A program made the translations under genes and the position numbers. Positions 34,663 through 43,901 of a stretch of 64,000 nt of DNA are shown here, piece by piece; the stretch's first letter is position 1; every line of letters starts with the position of its first letter. Source of the DNA: Hafnia alvei. Its GTDB lineage: Bacteria > Pseudomonadota > Gammaproteobacteria > Enterobacterales > Enterobacteriaceae. The DNA is taken from NCBI RefSeq assembly GCF_964063325.1, contig NZ_OZ061315.1:1178001-1242000 (forward strand), given 5' to 3'. The notes under the pieces are model-generated. The model was not told where the DNA came from and ran no database searches. It saw only the letters and a list, made by a program, of their open reading frames with translations.

Positions 34663-34775
34663 TTAACTCCAGCCTTCCTGCACTAAAGAGTCGCGGCCTA
34701 CTAATACGGAATCGGCACCGAGGGCGATCATCCTCACCGCGTCTAAACCGCTGCTATGCGCTGTTCCGACCACGG
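34663..34775 (-). pseudogene. lldD: Scrap of an FMN-dependent L-lactate dehydrogenase (lldD-like)
   Basis: On the minus strand the frame reads [20 protein letters not shown], the FMN-phosphate-binding strand of LldD ([24 protein letters not shown] in Escherichia), directly joined to DSLVQEGW, which resembles the TQDSLVQ segment about 40 residues further on in LldD. Both ends of the gene and an inner segment are gone. It lies between yeeO and the LysR gene. Confidence 0.7.
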
Positions 34776-34834
34776 CTGTCGCTCAACGCGCATGTAGGCA
34801 CTTCTTCCGCGGGGGCTTTGCCGCTGGTCAAATG

Positions 34835-35728
34835 TTAAGACTGGTAGCGCAGAGCGTCGACAAATAAGGAAAATGCTGTGGTGTGTTGTTTGCGGCTTGG
34901 GTAATAAAGATAGTAACCAGGAAATCGGTTGCACCACTCATCAAGCACTTGAACTAATCGACCATCGGCGAGCTCGTCTTGTACTGAATCCTCAGGTACA
35001 TAGGCTAAGCCGAAGCCAACCACGGCTGCATCAATGCGCTGGCGTAAGCTGTTAAAAGTCAGTTGTCCATCGACACGAACCCTGAGTTCTTGACCCTCTT
35101 TCTCAAACTCCCACGCATATAACCCACCCCGAGTGGGTAAACGCATGTTGATACAGCGATAGTTCTGCAGTTCTTGCGGTTTTGAAGGGCTGCCCTGCTG
35201 GTGGAGATACTGAGGTGCTCCTACCACGACCATTCGCATATCTGGGCCAATACGCACGGCAACCATGTCTTTAGCCACTTGCTCGCCAAGGCGAACACCG
35301 GCATCAAAGCGCCCATTGACGATATCGGTTAGGGAATTATCAGCCACGATTTCAACGTTGATATCGGGATAGTTGGCAAGGAATGATTTTAAAAATGGCC
35401 ACAGAACAGAATCTACGGCGTGTTCTCCGGCGGTAATGCGAATATTTCCCGCAGGGGTATCGCGCATGTCACGTAAGGCATCTAACTCGCTTTCAATTTC
35501 GCTAAACCGTGGTTCAAGACTGTTGGCGAGTTTCTCGCCGGCTTCCGTTGGCGCTACGCTGCGCGTGGTACGCGTGAGTAAACGAATATCGAGACGCTCT
35601 TCAAGCCCGCGAATGGAATGGCTAAGCGCCGACTGTGACACGCCTAATTTCGCCGCGGCTTTGGTAAAACTGCGCTCTCTGGCAACAACGAGAAAAGAGA
35701 TCAGATCATTAAAGTTTTCTTTCAGCAT
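34835..35728 (-). CDS. LysR-family transcriptional regulator
   Basis: A 297-residue LysR regulator. The winged HTH is at residues 4-62 (FLVVARERSFTKAAAKLGVSQ, ALSHSIRGLEERLDIRLLTR), followed by the usual two-lobed effector domain (RITAGEHAVDSVLWPFLKSF, DAGVRLGEQVAKDMVAVRIG). ATG 35728 is chosen as the usual start distance before the HTH; TTG 35749 is also open. It is divergent from the cupin gene with 185 bases between, as LysR genes commonly face their target. Confidence 0.9.
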   Translation of the reverse strand: MLKENFNDLISFLVVARERSFTKAAAKLGVSQSALSHSIRGLEERLDIRLLTRTTRSVAPTEAGEKLANSLEPRFSEIESELDALRDMRDTPAGNIRITAGEHAVDSVLWPFLKSFLANYPDINVEIVADNSLTDIVNGRFDAGVRLGEQVAKDMVAVRIGPDMRMVVVGAPQYLHQQGSPSKPQELQNYRCINMRLPTRGGLYAWEFEKEGQELRVRVDGQLTFNSLRQRIDAAVVGFGLAYVPEDSVQDELADGRLVQVLDEWCNRFPGYYLYYPSRKQHTTAFSLFVDALRYQS

Positions 35729-35913
35729 TTTGCAGGTCTTTTGGCTCAAGATAGCGCAAGTATAGGCCTATTTATGAATTTTACTCATAGCTCCTTGCGC
35801 ATTTAGCTATCTAGTTGCGCAGTGTGAATCGGGGTAACGTTTAGACCAAACAGAATACCGACGGCTTCCGCTTTTGTTCGGCTTAGCTGTGTGAGTTTAA
35901 AGAAGAGGAAAAT

Positions 35914-36309
35914 ATGAAAATTATCCATAACGGTTCGCAAGCTTCACTGGTTGGCTCAGACGATTATTTTACCGGCAGCGTACGTATTGATGGCCTGTTT
36001 CAGGCTGAAGACCCAGCGCGAGTCGGCGGTGCCACGGTAACCTTTGAACTTAGTGCACGCACCGCGTGGCATACACATCCATTGGGACAAACGCTGATCG
36101 TTACCCAAGGTCGTGGATGGGTACAGGAATTAGGCAAAGAGATTCAGGAAATTAACCCAGGCGATATCGTGTGGATCCCTGCAGGTGTTAAACACTGGCA
36201 TGGTGCGACATCAGAAACCGCTATGACGCACATTGCTATTGCCGAATCATTGAATGGTAGCGTGGTGGAATGGATGGAGAAAGTGACGGACGAGCAGTAT
36301 CGCAAATAG
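35914..36309 (+). CDS. Single-domain cupin protein
   Basis: A 131-residue cupin. Motif 1 is ARTAWHTHPLGQTLIVTQGRG (the two histidines of H-x-H and a later Gln in place of the usual Glu position), and motif 2 is GDIVWIPAGVKHWHGA with its histidine. These bind a metal, usually manganese, iron or zinc. Relatives are annotated as (R)-mandelonitrile lyase-like or quercetinase-like cupins, but no activity can be stated. An AGAGGAAA site precedes ATG 35914. The divergent LysR is the likely regulator. Confidence 0.82.
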   Translation: MKIIHNGSQASLVGSDDYFTGSVRIDGLFQAEDPARVGGATVTFELSARTAWHTHPLGQTLIVTQGRGWVQELGKEIQEINPGDIVWIPAGVKHWHGATSETAMTHIAIAESLNGSVVEWMEKVTDEQYRK

Positions 36310-36438
36310 TATTACACACCACAGAACTGCGGTTTCATCATGGTCATGCGTTCATTGTTAAACTTTTTGTGATAAAGGCAGATCGCGTTTTTCGCGTGCT
36401 AGATTCACGGTTCAAGACAAAACAAAAAGGATTAACGG

Positions 36439-36852
36439 ATGAAATTGTTGAAAATCGCGCTTCTAACCTCGCTTATCTCTTTGTCTACCGCGGTATCTGC
36501 GGAGCCGGCTAAAAATCCGCTTAGCGTGCATATTTTAAATCAACAGACTGGGCTACCTTCTGCCGGTGTTGCCGTCACGCTAGAGCATAAAGAAGGCGAT
36601 CGCTGGGTCAGTTTATCGAGTGGGGTGACTGACAACGATGGGCGTATTCCTGCACTTTATCCGCAGGGTCAAAGCATGGCGCTGGGTGATTATAAAGTGA
36701 CGTTCAAAACGGGGGAGTATTTCTCTAAACTTAAACAAGAGACGTTCTTCCCAGAAATACCTGTTGAGTTTCATGTCATTAAAACTAACCAACATTTGCA
36801 TGTGCCTTTGTTGCTTAGCCAATATGGCTATTCAACATATCGTGGTAGTTAA
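36439..36852 (+). CDS. hiuH: Periplasmic transthyretin-like protein / 5-hydroxyisourate hydrolase
   Basis: A 137-residue HIUase-fold protein with a Sec signal (MKLLKIALLTSLISLSTAVSA, cut after AEP or ASA). The family start LSVHILNQQTGLPSAGVAV, the central TDNDGRI and the C-terminal HLHVPLLLSQYGYSTYRGS are all present, including the YRGS end typical of the hydrolase. It would hydrolyse 5-hydroxyisourate from uric acid in the periplasm. No other urate gene is near it. Confidence 0.92.
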   Translation: MKLLKIALLTSLISLSTAVSAEPAKNPLSVHILNQQTGLPSAGVAVTLEHKEGDRWVSLSSGVTDNDGRIPALYPQGQSMALGDYKVTFKTGEYFSKLKQETFFPEIPVEFHVIKTNQHLHVPLLLSQYGYSTYRGS

Positions 36853-36885
36853 TGTTTTTTGCAGTTAGTATTCATTTTTTAATTG

Positions 36886-36915
36886 GGTCGCATTATCTGC
36901 GGCCTTTTTATTTTT
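36886..36915 (+). terminator. Intrinsic terminator after the transthyretin-like gene
   Basis: A six-pair stem (GGTCGC / GCGGCC) with a 7-base loop is followed by TTTTTATTTTT. It overlaps the end of the convergent TetR gene. Confidence 0.7.
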
Positions 36916-37528
36916 ATTGTAATTTAAGAAGTGTAATTAAGTTATTCACTAACCCTGAAGCGTTGCTGCCGAGATCGTAGTTTTCTGAAGGTAATAACCA
37001 ATTCTCTATAAGCCCACTCATATATGCGCGAATTATAACTATTGACTGGGGGATGTTTAATGTCGATGGCAATTGATTTAATGTAACACAACGTTTTAAC
37101 GTATTCGTTAAACGCTCCTCCTCAAAATAAACCATGCGCCGTATTTCATGTCTAGGTGTCATTTCTTTTGTGAATTCACATTTATGAAATATTATTTCCA
37201 TCAATGATTTTTGTTGGGGGTCGCTAACCACTGCGCGTAGAAGATAGGTGAGGGTTTCTTGCAATGCATTTAAAGGATTATCTTTGTTTTCACTGTGTAT
37301 TTTTTCCGATATATACAATGAGTAATGTGCAGACTGTTGCCATATCTCGTTGAATAACTCTTCTTTGTTTTTAAAGTGCCAGTAAATCGCACCTCGAGTA
37401 ACCCCCGCAGAGCAGGCGATATCACTTAACGTTGTAGATGAAAATCCACGTATTGAAAATTCACTGATTGCTACATTTATTATTCTTTGACGAGTAACAA
37501 ATGCATCCTCTTTAGTTTTACGTGCCAT
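36914..37528 (-). CDS. TetR-family repressor, AcrR-like
   Basis: A 204-residue repressor. MARKTKEDAFVTRQRIINVA and the HTH LSDIACSAGVTRGAIYWHFKN are close to AcrR, as are KSLMEIIFHKCEF and SGLIENWLL in the ligand-binding part. ATG 37528 matches the AcrR start; an upstream start 22 codons earlier adds sequence not seen in the family. It faces away from the RND pump genes across 575 bases and very likely represses them. Confidence 0.9.
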   Translation of the reverse strand: MARKTKEDAFVTRQRIINVAISEFSIRGFSSTTLSDIACSAGVTRGAIYWHFKNKEELFNEIWQQSAHYSLYISEKIHSENKDNPLNALQETLTYLLRAVVSDPQQKSLMEIIFHKCEFTKEMTPRHEIRRMVYFEEERLTNTLKRCVTLNQLPSTLNIPQSIVIIRAYMSGLIENWLLPSENYDLGSNASGLVNNLITLLKLQ

Positions 37529-38103
37529 AGTGATACCAAATAACCAAGACTGTGATTTACAGAGAAGGATAGGGTTTTGTAGGATGGGCCTCATTCTATT
37601 CGCTACACGTTCAGTTTGTCATTCTGATTTTATTATGTGGCCATCCATTAATGGTTGTAATAAAACTAGCCAACGTGTTTATTCGCAATCATATTAGATA
37701 TGCAGATATAGGTGGTGCATGATAATTAATTTATATATTTAATGTGTGATGTATTTTTCTGGGGAATTATTTAGATTCAAACGTAAAGCTGAACGTAAAG
37801 ATAAAGTGATTTTGATAATTAAACTTACACAATTAGGTGGGTGTTCTTGTTTTTTATCTGGATGTTATTCTATTTTTCCTCAAAAATAGCAGCCTGCGAC
37901 TTTGTTTTCATACCGCCGTGTAGGCTTGGTTTTTATTTAATGTTAATCACTAATGTGATTTGTCAGTGGTGTTACACCTGCTGTTTTCTATCAGATTACG
38001 TTGTTTATAACCATCAGAAGAACGATGTGTGAATTATACCCGTACAGCTTATTACCATTTTTATGTACGCCTGGCGTCGTGTCGAAATATTTAAGGAATA
38101 GCA
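37529..38103. other. 575-bp divergent control region of AcrR-like gene and RND pump
   Basis: AT-rich and without a credible gene. CGTAAAG occurs twice close together (near 37781 and 37795) and could be part of an operator, but I do not recognise the AcrR operator or a marbox with confidence. Confidence 0.4.
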
Positions 38104-39267
38104 ATGAAGAAATACAGTGAGTTTATTCTCCTGCCCTCAGTGATTCTCCTTTCCGCCTGCTTTGTGTTGTCTGGGTGTGATGATAACGAGGTTAAAGCGC
38201 CTCTGCCGCAGCCTCATGTGGGGGTTGTGACTTTGAAAGCTGAACCTTTGCAAGTGACGACCGAGTTACCAGGACGTACAGCTGCCTACCGTGTTGCTGA
38301 AGTTCGCCCGCAGGTAGGTGGAATTATTCTCAAGCGTAACTTCACTGAAGGGAGTGATATTCGCGGTGGCGAATCGTTGTATCAAATCGATCCTGCCCCT
38401 TACAAAGCGGCTTATGACAGCACCCAAGGTGAGCTCGCCAAAGCCGTTGCCGCAGCAAAACTGGCACATTTAACCGTTCAGCGTGATAAGCCGTTGGTTG
38501 GCGACCACTATGTTAGCCAACAAGAATTCGACACGGCGGTGGCAAACGCGCAGCAAGCCGATGCCGATGTACAGGCGGCAAAAGCCAATGTTGAAACGGC
38601 TCGAATCAATTTAGCCTACACCAAGGTGACCTCTCCTATCGATGGGCGCATTGGACAGTCTAACGTTACCGAAGGCGCGCTGGTGACCACTGAACAGGCC
38701 AATGCGCTAGCAACCGTGCAACAGCTTGATCCTATTTATGTTGATGTCACCCAATCGAGCAACGACTTCATCCGTCTTAAGCAGGCCGTCATCCAAGGCA
38801 GCCTTGAAAAAAGCGCACTGCAAACTCAGGTCACGCTGGTGATGGAAAATGGTCAGCCTTATCCGCTCAAAGGCCAGCTGCAATTCTCGGACGTCAGCGT
38901 TGATGAAAGCACCGGTTCGATAACGATTCGCGCGTTGTTCCCAAACCCTCAACACGATCTCTTACCGGGGATGTTTGTGCGCGCGAGCATTGATGAAGGC
39001 ATGCAAAAAGATGCATTGCTGGTTCCGCAGCAGGGGGTAACACGCAACCCACGTGGTGAGGCCACTGTGATGTTAGTTAACGCCAAGAGTCAGGTTGAAG
39101 TGCGTAGTGTGACCGCCGCACAGGCAATCGGTGACAAATGGTTGGTGACGCAAGGATTACACAGCGGTGATCGCGTGATCGTCAGCGGGCTACAGAAAGT
39201 ACGCCCTGAAATGACGGTAAAAGCGGAAGAGCAGGATCTGCAGGCGAATGCGTCTCAGGGACAGTAA
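38104..39267 (+). CDS. RND efflux periplasmic adaptor, AcrA/AcrE-like
   Basis: A 387-residue membrane-fusion lipoprotein. The signal ends in LSGC (residue 25 or so), followed by LPGRTAAYRVAEVRPQVGGII (lipoyl domain), a helical hairpin and ARINLAYTKVTSPIDGRIGQ, then QQLDPIYVDVTQSSNDF and the beta-barrel PGMFVRASIDEG. It joins the inner membrane pump to a TolC-type channel. It has about the same identity to AcrA and AcrE, so no symbol is given. It lies 38 bases before the pump gene. Confidence 0.93.
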   Translation: MKKYSEFILLPSVILLSACFVLSGCDDNEVKAPLPQPHVGVVTLKAEPLQVTTELPGRTAAYRVAEVRPQVGGIILKRNFTEGSDIRGGESLYQIDPAPYKAAYDSTQGELAKAVAAAKLAHLTVQRDKPLVGDHYVSQQEFDTAVANAQQADADVQAAKANVETARINLAYTKVTSPIDGRIGQSNVTEGALVTTEQANALATVQQLDPIYVDVTQSSNDFIRLKQAVIQGSLEKSALQTQVTLVMENGQPYPLKGQLQFSDVSVDESTGSITIRALFPNPQHDLLPGMFVRASIDEGMQKDALLVPQQGVTRNPRGEATVMLVNAKSQVEVRSVTAAQAIGDKWLVTQGLHSGDRVIVSGLQKVRPEMTVKAEEQDLQANASQGQ

Positions 39268-39305
39268 TCGCTACGGCGATAATTCATACAAGGTAAAACG
39301 AGCGT

Positions 39306-42300
39306 ATGTCTAAGTTTTTTATTGAGCGCCCGATCTTTGCTTGGGTACTTGCCATTATTCTTATGTTGGCAGGGGGATTGGCGATTTTAAAACTGCCGAT
39401 TGCCCAGTACCCAACGATTGCCCCTCCTGCGGTTGCGATAACGGCGACCTATCCGGGAGCTGATGCGAAAACCGTGCAGGATACGGTGACGCAGATTATC
39501 GAACAGAACATGAACGGCATCGATAATCTGATGTACATGTCGTCAACCAGTGACTCTGCGGGCGGTGTAACCATTACCTTAACCTTCAATTCGGGGACAG
39601 ACCCCGATATTGCTCAGGTTCAGGTTCAGAATAAGCTCCAACTGGCAACCCCGTTGCTGCCACAGGAAGTCCAGCAGCAAGGGATTAGCGTTGAAAAGTC
39701 CAGCAGCAGTTTCTTGTTGGTTGCAGGTTTTATATCAGACAACAAAAGCCTGACTCAGGATGATATTTCTGACTATGTTGCCTCAAACATCAAAGATCCC
39801 ATCAGCCGAAGCAGCGGCGTTGGTGATGTTCAGCTGTTTGGTGCGCAGTATGCGATGCGTATTTGGCTGAATGCCGATCAACTGAACAAGTATCAACTGA
39901 CCACGGTTGACGTTGTTAACCAGCTAAAAATTCAGAATGACCAAATTGCGGCAGGGCAGTTAGGCGGCACGCCCGCTGTGGGCAATCAGCAGCTTAACGC
40001 TTCCATCATTGCGCAGACGCGATTAAAAGACCCCGAAGAATTTGGCAAAATCTTGCTGAAGGTAAACCAGGATGGTTCGCAGGTACGTCTGAAAGATGTG
40101 GCTCGCATTGAGCTTGGCGGTGAGAACTACAACATCGTGGCGAAAATCAACGGACAACCTGCGGCTGGCCTAGGGATTAAGTTGGCAACAGGCGCCAATG
40201 CGTTGGATACGGCAGCCGCAATTAAAGCCAAGCTGGCAGAGCTACAACCCTATTTCCCTCAGGGCATGAAGGTTGTCTATCCATATGACACCACGCCGTT
40301 TGTAAAAATCTCGATTCACGAAGTTGTCAAAACCCTGTTTGAAGCCATTATCTTGGTCTTCTTGGTCATGTATCTGTTCTTGCAAAATATCCGCGCAACG
40401 CTTATCCCCACTATCGCGGTGCCTGTTGTTCTGCTAGGAACTTTTGCAATCCTTTCCGCGTTTGGCTATTCGATAAACACCCTAACTATGTTTGGGATGG
40501 TGTTGGCGATAGGTTTGCTGGTTGACGATGCCATCGTCGTGGTGGAAAACGTTGAGCGCGTTATGGCGGAGGAGCATCTACCGCCAAAAGAAGCCACGAT
40601 AAAGTCGATGGACCAGATTCAGGGGGCGTTGGTCGGGATTGCCATGGTGCTGTCGGCGGTGTTTATTCCGATGGCATTTTTTGGCGGCTCAACCGGTGCG
40701 ATCTATCGCCAGTTCTCCATCACCATTGTTTCCGCCATGGCGCTGTCTGTGCTGGTGGCGCTTATCTTAACGCCGGCACTGTGCGCCACGTTGCTCAAAC
40801 CCGTTTCTGCTGAAGGCCACGGTGAAAAACAAGGCTTCTTTGGTTGGTTCAACCGCAAATTTGAGCAGAGCACGCACCATTATACGGATAGCGTGGGGGG
40901 GATCCTGCGAAACACGGGGCGTTACCTTGTCATCTACGTATTGATTGTCGTCGGCATGTGCGTGTTGTTCTTGCGCCTACCGACGTCATTCTTGCCCGAA
41001 GAAGATCAGGGCGTCTTTATGACCATGGTGCAGTTGCCTGCTGGGGCGACTCAAGCAAGAACCCAGAAGGTGTTAGATCAGGTGACGAATTATTACCTGA
41101 CTAAAGAGCACGCTAACGTTCAGTCGGTCTTTACGGTTAACGGTTTTAGCTTTAGCGGCTCGGGACAAAACTCCGGCTTGGCATTTGTCAGCTTAAAGCC
41201 GTGGGACGAACGTTCGGGGAAAGAAAACGACGTGATGTCGATCATTGGCCGCGCGATGAAATCTTTCACGCAGATCAAAGATGGCCTCGTGTTTCCGTTC
41301 AACTTACCGGCCATTATTGAACTCGGTACCGCGACTGGTTTTGACTTCGAGCTTATCGATCAGGCAAACCTCGGTCATCAACAGCTCACTCAGGCGCGTA
41401 ATCAACTGTTAGGAATGGTCGCTCAGCATCCAAAAGTGATGGTGCGAGTGCGTCCTAACGGACTGGAAGACACGTCGCAGTACAAGCTGGACGTGGATCA
41501 GGAAAAGGCGCAGGCGTTGGGTGTATCGCTATCGGATATCAACCAAACTATTTCGACTGCTCTAGGCGGAACCTACGTTAACGACTTTATCGATCGCGGA
41601 CGTGTGAAGAAGGTTTATGCCCAAGCCGATGCACGTTTCCGTATGTTGCCTGATGATATCAATAATTGGTATGTACGTGGCGACAGTGGAAAAATGGTGC
41701 CTTTCTCTTCCTTTGCGACCGCAAGTTGGATTACAGGCTCGCCGCGTTTAGAACGTTATAACGGTTTACCGTCGATGGAAATTCTGGGCGAAGCGGCACC
41801 GGGCAAAAGTACCGGTGATGCCATGCAAATGATGGAACAACTTGTGACTAAGTTACCGTCGGGTATTGGCTACGACTGGACGGGAATGTCCTATCAGGAA
41901 CGTTTGTCTGGAAATCAGGCTCCTGCCCTGTATGCCATCTCGCTGGTAGTCGTATTCCTGTGCTTGGCGGCGCTGTATGAAAGCTGGTCTATACCGTTCT
42001 CGGTAATGCTAGTTGTTCCGCTTGGCGTGGTCGGTGCCTTATTGGCAGCGGCGTTACGCGGTATGAACAATGACGTTTACTTCCAAGTTGGGTTGTTAAC
42101 CACGATCGGCCTCTCAGCTAAAAATGCCATCTTAATCGTCGAGTTTGCTAAAGACCTGATGGATAAAGAAGGCAAAGGGCTGATCGATGCCACTTTAGAA
42201 GCGGTACGAATGCGTTTGCGGCCAATCTTAATGACGTCGCTGGCATTTATTCTGGGTGTTCTGCCGTTGGTTATCAGTTCTGGTGCGGGTTCAGGCGCGC

Positions 42301-42419
42301 AAAACGCTGTAGGTACAGGCGTGATGGGGGGAATGCTGACGGCAACGCTATTGGCTATTTTCTTTGTCCCAGTATTCTTTGTGGTTGTGCGCCGTCGCTT
42401 TAGCAAAGCGAAAGAATAA
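39306..42419 (+). CDS. RND multidrug efflux pump, AcrB/AcrF-like
   Basis: A 1037-residue RND transporter (AcrB has 1049, AcrF 1034). MSKFFIERPIFAWVLAIILM starts the first membrane helix. The proton-relay pair D-D lies in GLLVDDAIVVVENVERVM and the lysine in LSAKNAILIVEFAKD. Large periplasmic loops carry the porter and docking domains. It expels dyes, detergents and antibiotics with the adaptor before it and TolC. A strong terminator follows at 42445-42479. Confidence 0.95.
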   Translation: MSKFFIERPIFAWVLAIILMLAGGLAILKLPIAQYPTIAPPAVAITATYPGADAKTVQDTVTQIIEQNMNGIDNLMYMSSTSDSAGGVTITLTFNSGTDPDIAQVQVQNKLQLATPLLPQEVQQQGISVEKSSSSFLLVAGFISDNKSLTQDDISDYVASNIKDPISRSSGVGDVQLFGAQYAMRIWLNADQLNKYQLTTVDVVNQLKIQNDQIAAGQLGGTPAVGNQQLNASIIAQTRLKDPEEFGKILLKVNQDGSQVRLKDVARIELGGENYNIVAKINGQPAAGLGIKLATGANALDTAAAIKAKLAELQPYFPQGMKVVYPYDTTPFVKISIHEVVKTLFEAIILVFLVMYLFLQNIRATLIPTIAVPVVLLGTFAILSAFGYSINTLTMFGMVLAIGLLVDDAIVVVENVERVMAEEHLPPKEATIKSMDQIQGALVGIAMVLSAVFIPMAFFGGSTGAIYRQFSITIVSAMALSVLVALILTPALCATLLKPVSAEGHGEKQGFFGWFNRKFEQSTHHYTDSVGGILRNTGRYLVIYVLIVVGMCVLFLRLPTSFLPEEDQGVFMTMVQLPAGATQARTQKVLDQVTNYYLTKEHANVQSVFTVNGFSFSGSGQNSGLAFVSLKPWDERSGKENDVMSIIGRAMKSFTQIKDGLVFPFNLPAIIELGTATGFDFELIDQANLGHQQLTQARNQLLGMVAQHPKVMVRVRPNGLEDTSQYKLDVDQEKAQALGVSLSDINQTISTALGGTYVNDFIDRGRVKKVYAQADARFRMLPDDINNWYVRGDSGKMVPFSSFATASWITGSPRLERYNGLPSMEILGEAAPGKSTGDAMQMMEQLVTKLPSGIGYDWTGMSYQERLSGNQAPALYAISLVVVFLCLAALYESWSIPFSVMLVVPLGVVGALLAAALRGMNNDVYFQVGLLTTIGLSAKNAILIVEFAKDLMDKEGKGLIDATLEAVRMRLRPILMTSLAFILGVLPLVISSGAGSGAQNAVGTGVMGGMLTATLLAIFFVPVFFVVVRRRFSKAKE

Positions 42420-42444
42420 AAAATAAAGACTGTTAAATCAAAAA

Positions 42445-42479
42445 GTAAAGGCCTGTGATGTTGTGTCACAGGCCTTTAC
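42445..42479 (+). terminator. Strong hairpin terminator after the RND pump gene
   Basis: Fourteen perfect pairs (GTAAAGGCCTGTGA / TCACAGGCCTTTAC) with a 7-base loop. It is symmetric, so it can act on both strands, though the T-run is short. Confidence 0.75.
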
Positions 42480-42511
42480 ATCAAAGTTTTCCACTCCGCT
42501 TTGCATATATC

Positions 42512-42525
42512 CTCGATGTATCGAG
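42512..42525. promoter_or_regulatory. 14-bp palindrome in the ytfQ upstream region
   Basis: CTCGATGTATCGAG has perfect six-base arms and a two-base centre. It lies about 330 bases before ytfQ. No protein can be named for it. Confidence 0.35.
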
Positions 42526-42609
42526 ATCTATCTCGCAAAAATTACAAAAGCTAGATTACCCAGCATCTCTGATTCTGTGACGTAAAAAGTACATATACGG
42601 CATGAATAA

Positions 42610-42625
42610 GTGTAATCGTTTTCAT
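42610..42625. promoter_or_regulatory. GalR/GalS-type operator upstream of ytfQ
   Basis: GTGTAATCGTTTTCAT fits the LacI-family galactose operator pattern (GTGKAANCGNTTNCAC) at all fixed positions except the last. It lies 230 bases before ytfQ, which takes up galactofuranose. Confidence 0.65.
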
Positions 42626-42853
42626 TGCTGTGAATGCAACTCCCCGTTCTCATTGGATTTCTCTCTCTCAGCCGTAGCGTGATGAAGTGAAACCGTCCAT
42701 AACCTCAAGAAAAAGTTAGATAAAGCCGAGATGTTTTCACTTTGTTAATTTTTCAATACTGTGATGTAACCCAAATCTCACTTCAATGCATTGACTATAG
42801 TGATCCCTGTTCGGTTGCTTTTTATCCAATCATTGCTCAATGAGGATCTCAGT

Positions 42854-43810
42854 ATGTGGAAGCGTTTACTTTTGGTTACAGCCGTCTCTGCTGCACTCTC
42901 TTCAGCTGCGTTGGCTCAGTCGATGACCGTTGGTTTTTCTCAGGTCGGATCGGAATCAGGCTGGCGCGCCGCTGAAACCAGCGTGGCAAAAAGCGAAGCA
43001 CAAAAGCGCGGTATTACGTTGAAAATTGCGGATGGCCAACAAAAGCAGGAAAACCAAATCAAAGCCGTTCGCTCCTTTATTGCTCAAGGCGTTGATGCCA
43101 TTTTTATTGCCCCAGTTGTTCAGACTGGATGGGAACCCGTCTTACAGGAAGCCAAAGAGGCGAATATCCCGGTTTTCTTACTTGATCGCGCCATCACCGT
43201 GAAAGACAAATCACTGTATATGACCGTTGTCACCGCAGACAACGTGTTGGAAGGCAAACTGATCGGCGACTGGCTGGTGAAACAGGTTGCAGGAAAGCCA
43301 TGTAACGTGGTGGAGCTACAGGGAACCGTCGGTGCGAGCGTAGCAATCGATCGCAAAAAAGGCTTTGCTGAAGCGATTGCCGATGCGCCAAACATCAAAA
43401 TTGTACGTTCTCAATCAGGAGACTTTACCCGCAGCAAGGGCAAAGAGGTCATGGAGAGTTTTATTAAAGCTGAAAACAACGGCAAAGATATCTGCATGGT
43501 TTACGCACATAACGATGATATGGCGATAGGCGCTATTCAGGCGATCAAAGAAGCGGGGCTTAAACCGGGCAAAGATATCCTGACTGGATCTATCGATGGC
43601 GTACCTGATATTTATAAAGCGATGCTGGCAGGAGAAGCCAATGCCAACGTAGAACTCACGCCAAACATGGCCGGGCCTGCGTTTGATGCGTTAGAGAAGT
43701 ACAAAAAAGACGGCACGTTACCACCGAAAATTACCAAAGCTGAATCCAAATTGTTCCTACCTGACAGCGCGCAAGCTGAGTTAGATAAGAAAAAAGATAT
43801 GGGATATTAA
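42854..43810 (+). CDS. ytfQ: Galactofuranose ABC transporter, periplasmic binding protein
   Basis: A 318-residue binding protein, the same length as Escherichia YtfQ. Signal peptide MWKRLLLVTAVSAALSSAALA is cut before QSMTVGFSQ. The mature protein has the sugar-binding fold with GFSQVGSESGWRAAET, GVDAIFIAPVVQTGWEPVL and YAHNDDMAIGAIQAIKEAG. It binds galactofuranose. ATG 42854 follows a GAGGA site; an upstream start 21 codons earlier would spoil the signal. First gene of ytfQRT-yjfF. Confidence 0.95.
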   Translation: MWKRLLLVTAVSAALSSAALAQSMTVGFSQVGSESGWRAAETSVAKSEAQKRGITLKIADGQQKQENQIKAVRSFIAQGVDAIFIAPVVQTGWEPVLQEAKEANIPVFLLDRAITVKDKSLYMTVVTADNVLEGKLIGDWLVKQVAGKPCNVVELQGTVGASVAIDRKKGFAEAIADAPNIKIVRSQSGDFTRSKGKEVMESFIKAENNGKDICMVYAHNDDMAIGAIQAIKEAGLKPGKDILTGSIDGVPDIYKAMLAGEANANVELTPNMAGPAFDALEKYKKDGTLPPKITKAESKLFLPDSAQAELDKKKDMGY

Positions 43811-43901
43811 TTCCATATCCCGTTTTCAATCCTATTGGTCATTTCAACGGCAGAGGCTATCGCTTCTGCCCATTATTTTCAGCGAAGCTAGGAGCGATGG
43901 C

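Noticed and set aside
37841..38032. 63-codon Cys/Phe-rich frame in the control region before the RND adaptor gene
   Set aside because: No ribosome-binding site, odd composition, and lies in a regulatory gap.
42791..42853. Longer N-terminus for ytfQ
   Set aside because: It would put 21 residues before a complete signal peptide; the later ATG gives the exact YtfQ length and has a ribosome-binding site.
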